This document shows, one piece after another, positions 58,784 through 64,000 of a DNA stretch of 64,000 bases. The stretch spans positions 930,001-994,000 of the forward strand of contig JARGSG010000200.1 of NCBI GenBank assembly GCA_030374805.1, in the 5' to 3' direction. The translations under genes and the position numbers were made by a program. Below the pieces are notes generated by a model. The model had not been told where the DNA came from. It searched no databases and saw only the letters and a program-made list of their open reading frames with translations. Numbering within the stretch: the stretch's first letter is position 1; each line of letters begins with the position of its first letter. Source of the DNA: Gracilaria gracilis. Taxonomy: Eukaryota; Rhodophyta; Florideophyceae; Gracilariales; Gracilariaceae.

Positions 58784-59170
58784 TCAGTGTGCGAGCCTAG
58801 CCAAGCTTTCAACAAGATGAATTAGCGGCGAGAACATGATGAGGATCTGCTCGTTGATGCCCTTTCCAGTGATGATTTCCGTAATGAGGCCAATGACAAA
58901 GCCCAGCTGAGCCAGTCGTCCGTTGACTTTCTCGGCGTAAGGGGTGAATCCCTGGGGTCCGCGGTATTCGCTGTTGAGTTTTGCGGCGCGATTGGCCTCC
59001 AGAGAACGATAGGGAGAGGGGGCGGCGACCTTTGGCTTGTCCTTTGTCTGTAGTGCCATGCGGGGAGTTGCGACGAAAGTGCGCGGCACTTGTGTGGTTG
59101 TGGACGAGAGAAAGGGCTTGGTGATGAGCGACGGGGTGAAAGAGGAAACGAATGCGGTGTGGGAAGTCAT
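58784..59170 (-). CDS. chloroplast one-helix (Hlip/OHP-type) protein
   Basis: An intact 128-residue ORF from ATG 59170. The first roughly 45 residues are Ser/Thr/Pro-rich with few acids (MTSHTAFVSSFTPSLITKPF), a plastid transit peptide. The single-helix chlorophyll-binding motif follows: FTPYAEKVNGRLAQLGFVIG, with the ExxNGR core (Glu and Asn as chlorophyll ligands), LGFVIGLITEIITGKG and a short C-terminal hydrophobic stretch. It belongs to the LHC superfamily. Family members bind chlorophyll and carotenoid during photosystem assembly or photoprotection in thylakoids. They are often light-stress induced. A TATA box lies 136 bp upstream. Confidence 0.92.
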   Translation of the reverse strand: MTSHTAFVSSFTPSLITKPFLSSTTTQVPRTFVATPRMALQTKDKPKVAAPSPYRSLEANRAAKLNSEYRGPQGFTPYAEKVNGRLAQLGFVIGLITEIITGKGINEQILIMFSPLIHLVESLARLAH

Positions 59171-59305
59171 TGTGATGAGTAGTCGAAAGTGGGAGAAAGT
59201 GAGTTGAGAATGAGGGTCAAATCTGCGAATTACGGTTCTTCCGGGTGAGTGAGTAAAACTGTCTGGACTTTGAGAGCGCGATGATCAGGTGGGGGTGTGC
59301 CGGGC

Positions 59306-59311
59306 TTTATA
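59306..59311 (-). promoter_or_regulatory. TATA box of the Hlip gene
   Basis: TATAAA within TTCTATAAAGCCCGG on the minus strand, 136 bp before the ATG, gives a leader of about 100 nt. Confidence 0.55.
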
Positions 59312-59655
59312 GAAGTGCGGAGGTACGGGATACGCATTCCGACAACGTACGCAGGAATCTGGCTGTATCTCGTCCGGCGTCGGACGGAGAAACAAGGGAC
59401 CAGCGGAGGAGAAGGCGGATGGCGGACAGAGTCATGCAAATCGGCGGATGCAATGCGTACCAGAGCGAGGCTCGATGGTGGCGTTGGGTGATAACGGAGA
59501 GCCGCAAAAGTTGAATCGCCGCCCAGGATAACAGCCTTCGCTGGGGGCACGGCATTGGGTGCATTTGTGAAGCGGTGCATTATGGCGTGTTGTGATTGGT
59601 GCGCAGAGGACTGTTGCGCATGTGGTGGCGGTTGGTGGAGGCGGCCCGCGCAGAC

Positions 59656-59703
59656 GGGTGGCTGGCGCGTCGGGTGGCTGGCGCGTCGGGTGGCTGGCGC
59701 GTT
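59656..59703. repeat. 16-bp tandem repeat, three copies
   Basis: GGGTGGCTGGCGCGTC is repeated three times with one final substitution, between the divergent Hlip and mitochondrial-type genes. Confidence 0.9.
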
Positions 59704-60068
59704 GAGCTGGTTTCTGCGTTGATGTAGAATTACAAAACTTACATTCTGACGTGGCGTGGGTCTCGTTGGACGTGTAAAGCTACAGTACTGGGCGGGTAAT
59801 TCTTGGAGGGCCTTGTTGATACCGGTCGGCCTCTTGCAAGGCGAGAGCGCCACACACGCGTCATTTGTGCGCAGTGCAACGCCCGGCGCACAGCAATGCG
59901 CCTGTGGGTTGCACTGGCAAAATAAATTGCGCGACCGTCCGGCTCGGCGCTCTGCCCGCCGGCGGTCAACTATGCGCGCACTTCGCTCGACCCCTTTCGT
60001 CCCCGCTCGCGCGCTACATGGTAGCATCGCCTGGGGCGCGCTGCCCCGGGCCGCCATCATCTACAAAC

Positions 60069-60180
60069 ATGCTCCGCCTCCTTCCTCGCTTCCCGTCGTT
60101 CTCTAACAGCGCGCATGCAACTACTCAGGCTTTCAACTTTGGAAGATTGTTTGCGAATACCAAGGCTCGCCTGCCCGAAG
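60069..60180 (+). CDS. first exon of a mitochondrially targeted protein
   Basis: ATG at 60069 opens MLRLLPRFPSFSNSAHATTQ, an amphipathic Arg/Ser-rich, acid-free leader typical of mitochondrial import, then AFNFGRLFANTKARLPEG. At 60181 the sequence reads CCCGAAG|GTATGT, a perfect 5' splice site in phase 1. If unspliced, the frame would run on to 60299. Downstream exons could not be assigned with confidence; acceptor-like TTCACAG and CATTCTAG sites and an open frame at 60462-60728 exist. The gene is divergent from the Hlip gene. Product unknown. Confidence 0.5.
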
Positions 60181-61309
60181 GTATGTTGTGGCTACGGCTC
60201 TGCGGGCGTAATCCATTGCAAACAATTGACTTAGTGAAAGGCTCCCATGGTCTGTCGATCTGGTGTGGCTTGGAAAGTCTTTGCACGCGATCAGGATAAG
60301 GACACTTTACTTTTTCTTCCTGTACTGCTGTGCTGTTCACAGATTTTGGATAACGATGAACTACATTGGTTGGTCTTTTTGCCTTCTACATGTTTGCGAA
60401 ACGCTTTATTCAAGTTACAATTATGCGCTTACTTGGCTCGGCATAGCAGATATTCTATGGTTTGGATATCAAGGGGTTTGCTTCGGGCGAAACCACTAAA
60501 CGAAGGTTACCCTCTGTGTATTCTGGGAAGCTCGTCAGTCTCTCTGAATGTTCTACGATTCCGTTTGCCGCTTGCGAAACATTTTCTACGCTTATTCCCT
60601 TCCATTTCTACGGACGTCGTGAATTTTTCGTGCGTATGACGATTCGACGCACGTTAAGACTTTACACCTCTCCTTACCAAGCACGAGCGATTGCGCGACA
60701 AGCTGATTCGTCGCGCAATCTCAGGTAAATTCTCTACCTGGTTCTAATTCTTCCCATCATTCATGCGGACGTAACCACGAAGTTTTTTTTCCGATACATT
60801 CTAGACGGAGATTCTGATTTGTCGGGTCTTAAGTGTCTTCTCGCAGTCTTCGTCAAAAAGAGCTCTCTTTTTGGTTCTTGTCAAGACGTCGGTACTCGCC
60901 GGGTTCCTTCTTTTGCCGCAACTCACTTCTTTTGTACAGAGACAACGCTCTCTATTACCTTACTACGTAATCAGCATCCGTTTTGTTTCATTCTTTGTTT
61001 GAGAAAGTGAAGTACACTCCGCTTTGCGAGTGCGGGAAGATCCTTCAAAGGTCTGTTTGTTGTGGTGCGGGGTTAGCTGCTTAATTGCGGGGACCCGTCC
61101 TACATCGATCGCCTGGCTCCCAAGGTTGGGCCAGGAACACCTCAAGTTCACACCTTTTCCACCGGTAGGGGACTGGCGAAGTTGAAGAAGAAGAAGTTCA
61201 AGAAGTTCAAGAAGAAGAAGAAACGTTCCTACCCCGTAGGTCGCGATATCCTTATCTCGTAGAAGAAGGTTGATCATACACTTTCATCCGTCGCTCCCCG
61301 GACGCCTCA
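60181..61309. other. intron/exon material and Copia-4 leader, unresolved
   Basis: This holds probable introns and later exons of the mitochondrial-type gene up to about 61010. It then holds the untranslated leader or LTR of Copia-4 (no second LTR is available to set the border). A GAAGAAGAAG/TTCAAGAAG simple repeat lies at 61190-61226. Confidence 0.35.
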
Positions 61310-64000
61310 ATGTCGGGCACAAATGAGGGTCTCCTTGGCAGGCTTCCAAAGCTCAAGGTCCCCACCGACTAAATTCTCTGGCGTCGTCGTCTTCTGGCGT
61401 ATCTCCGCAGAGACGACCCATTTCTCTCCGGTCTTGACCCACGTCCTGATGGGTTCAACCCCACAAACCGGGCAATGAGATCTTGGTTCGAAAAGTCAGT
61501 CAAAGCGAAGAGCACCATCACACTCTGCCTCGGTGACTCTCCGCTTGCTCTTGTTCGAATGTTTGTCGATGATGATGACAAAACGGCCAAAGATCTCTGG
61601 GATGAACTGCAGCGCGTGTACACAACCACCAACGCGCAAGCTGTGCAGAACATCCGCCATCGTCTGGACACTTTGGTATACAAGGACAGCGACGACTGGA
61701 ATAAGCACGTCGCTAAGTTCCTGGAAGTTGTTGGGGAACTTGCCACCTTCGATGAGGAACTTTCGGAGAAAGACAAAGTCTCCAAACTCATTCGAAGTCT
61801 CCCCAACTCCTTTGCTCCCTTGGCCATGATGTCAAACCTAACCGATGTCGGGTTCGACTCCATTGTGAACGCTGTCGAAGCTGAAGTGGCTCGTCGCAAG
61901 AACCCTAACAACCCGACATCCTCCGCTCCTTCGTCCACCCCCACTACCCAACCGAAAGCCAACACGGCAAACAAGGGTGGTCGAAAGCAGCGAAACCGGC
62001 GTAACAAGTCCTCGGCTACCAAGAGCCGCTACGATGACAATTGCTACTACTGCGGTCGTCGTGGACATTACGCTCGAGATTGCTACAAACGCAAACGTGA
62101 GGAGTCTGACAATAATGATAACCAGCACAACTCCAACGGACGGCAGCAATCTAATCGCAACAACGGTGGTTCTCGTCGTTCACAGTATGGGTCCCACAAA
62201 GGAGGACAACGCCAATCCAACTGGAACTCAGGGTTTGCACCAAGGGGGGATGGAAATGATAATCGTAACTCAAATCATAACTCCAAACCTCGTTCATATG
62301 TGGTGCAAAGAAATGATGATCCGCCTCCTTCACCTGGCTTCAACTGCAATATGGCCAAGTTCAAGAGTAAGATCGCTCTTCTTTCTCAAACGAAATTGGA
62401 CTCAGCCTATATTGACTCAGGGGCAACTCATCACTTCTTCCATTCGCGGAAGTCGTTCATTCGCTACGAACGAATTGAGATCGAGACTGTTCAGGCTGCC
62501 TCAGGAACAGCTCGTCTCGTTGGCAAAGGTCATGTTTGGATACCTTTGAACCGTGGTACAGTCATCGAGGCTTACCACGCGCCTGCCTTTGAGTCTAACA
62601 TCCTTTCTGTTGGCGTTCTCAGTGTAGAGTTCATGGTGATGTTCACTTCCACCATTCGGCCATTCAATGGATGTTTCATCATGGATCCTAACCGAAACTC
62701 TGAAATCATTTGGGAAACGGAAATCAACCAAGGCCTCTTCGTCATGGACCTCGCTGATAACGACAAACAAGTGATGGTCGTGAACGCAAGTAACAGCAAT
62801 CAGGAGCTGGCTTTGGAATGGCACGGTCGAACTGGTCATCTTCACCCAAGTAGATACCAGAACCTTGCCAAGTCTTTCGACTCTGTGCCTTACTTTCAAC
62901 GTTCCATCTTGGAGTCGTTGACGTGCGTCCCTTGCCTCACAGGCAAGAAGAAACGGAACCCAATCACCGCCCGGTCGCGATCCGTTTCGACGTCAAGTCC
63001 CTTGGAACTTATCCACATGGAACTGTCGGGAAAGATTTCGCCATCTCTCTCTGGTGCAATCTACGCCATGGCCGTACTGGATGACCACACTTCCAAGTCG
63101 GACGTTTTCTTCTTGATGGACAAGACAGGTGCTAGTGTTTTGAAGCACCTGGCTTGGTACAAACGCAGATCGGAGCTAGAACTTAACCACTCGTTTCGCT
63201 TGAAGAATGTTCGCCTGGACGGGGCCGGCGAACACAAAAGCAGTGAGTTGGACACTTTCTGCTTCGATCATGGCATAGTCTTGGACTACTCTCCTGCCTA
63301 CGCCTCCGAATCTAATGGAGCCGCGGAGAGGCTTATCCAAGAACATTGGACCAGGGCTCGTGTACTTCTCTTCGCGAGCAAACTGCCCATTTCCTTCTGG
63401 GCAGAGGCAATGAACCATGCCAACTGGCTCCGAAATAGGGCTCCATCTTCAAGGATACAAGGACGGATACCGATTCTGGAATGGAATCCGTCCATTATAA
63501 TCGACTTTACGAACATTCCGAACTTTGGTCAGCCTGGCTACGCCTTTGTATATCGGTCCAAGACCGTGGCATCAAAGAAGTTCCTCCCCCGTTCTGTCTT
63601 CGCGCACTTCGTGGGCATGCAAAGCGACACCACACTCGCCCGTGTGTTTGTGCCGGGGAAGAACTCGGTCGTCACTTGCCGTATTCTGGACTTCAAGGCT
63701 GTCAACTCCTCTCCTCTTCCAAACATCTCCACCCTCCTGGAGGGTATAACTCGCCAACAGGAGACAGAGGAAACGGACCATACCTCACAGACCGATAACG
63801 GTCCTGACTTGGAGGACCACCTGGTAAAGGCGATGACAACAATCGCACATAACTTTCCAAATGTATGGGTCTCCAAGAAAACTGTGTATGACCCCAACGT
63901 TCCAAGTAGTTTCAAGGACGCGTGCAGAGATCCCGGTTGGTGTGAGGCCATCGACCGCGAGATGAACGCACTCATCCGCCGTAACACTTGGGAACTTATA
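61310..64000 (+). CDS. gag-pol: Copia-4 polyprotein (Gag, protease, integrase, RT start), cut by window edge
   Basis: From ATG 61310 (MSGTNEGLLGRLPKLKVPTD) one TAA at 61370-61372 interrupts. The frame is then open without a stop to the right edge, and ATG 61475 could restart it. Gag has VTLC-type UBN2 features, IRSLPNSFAPLAMM and the knuckle CYYCGRRGHYARDC. Protease: AYIDSGATHHFFHSRKSF. Integrase: LALEWHGRTGHLHPSRYQNL ... CVPCLTGKK. Its core reads LELIHMELSGK, with Glu where the first catalytic Asp is expected, then VRLDGAGEHKSSELD and YASESNGAAERLIQ. RT begins AIDREMNALIRRNTWELI at the end. Confidence 0.88.

Noticed and set aside
59230-60060. A 276-codon reverse ORF upstream of the Hlip gene
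   Set aside because: It covers the Hlip promoter and TATA box, is low-complexity Arg/Pro/Ser-rich and contains the 16-bp tandem repeat; probably chance in GC-rich DNA.

Overview
The window looks like nuclear DNA of a photosynthetic eukaryote, most likely a multicellular red alga. The best marker is a transit-peptide-bearing one-helix Hlip-type protein (58784-59170, minus). Host genes are mostly intronless, compact and GC-richer than AT-rich spacers, and most of the DNA is LTR retrotransposons. The organism call is inference. No prokaryotic operons, rRNA genes or CRISPR arrays were seen.

Layout. 1-3300: a truncated Ulp1/C48-like protease ORF running off the left edge, a small spliced gene, a tRNA-related repeat copy, a palindromic repeat and a minisatellite. 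3303-15506: a GC-rich multi-membrane-segment host gene split in frame by Gypsy-1 (3657-14314, target duplication ACGTG). Gypsy-1 itself carries a nested antisense Copia-1 (6977-12275, CTGGC), and a solo LTR lies just after the host stop codon. 15507-20267: AT-rich DNA and a head-to-head pair of paralogous secreted-protein genes. 20268-28146: a decayed minus-strand host gene split by a solo LTR (which carries a 319-bp insertion) and by a very young Copia-2 (22117-27856, LTRs differing at one base). 28400-38000: a 71-aa hydrophobic protein gene, a hidden decayed gene, a 616-aa unknown protein, second copies of the repeats from 1.9-3.1 kb, and a zinc-finger pseudogene with a relic paralogue. 38110-40113: an intact secreted beta-propeller gene. 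40393-52078: another ORF split by Copia-3 (40602-51794), which contains both Gypsy-2 (41172-46168) and a 952-bp TRIM-like element (49586-50537). 52.3-61 kb: a palindromic minisatellite, a cysteine-rich secreted peptide, a tRNA-like/SINE-like repeat, a three-exon cysteine-rich gene, the Hlip gene and the first exon of a mitochondrial-type protein. 61310-64000: the 5' part of Copia-4, open to the right edge.

How it fits together. Three host ORFs are cut by full-length LTR elements. Each can be rejoined in frame across an intact 5-bp target duplication, and two of them also carry stops, frameshifts or small duplications. Most broken genes here could be explained by C-to-T type nonsense changes plus insertions. 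No conventional multi-gene system is evident. The most unusual material is the nested retrotransposon biology (an anticodon-arm tRNA primer site at the Gag start codon, a Tudor-like domain, in-frame TAA between integrase and RT, a -1 slip site, and a TRIM sharing Gypsy-2 signals), the unknown secreted-protein pair and the cysteine-rich peptide.
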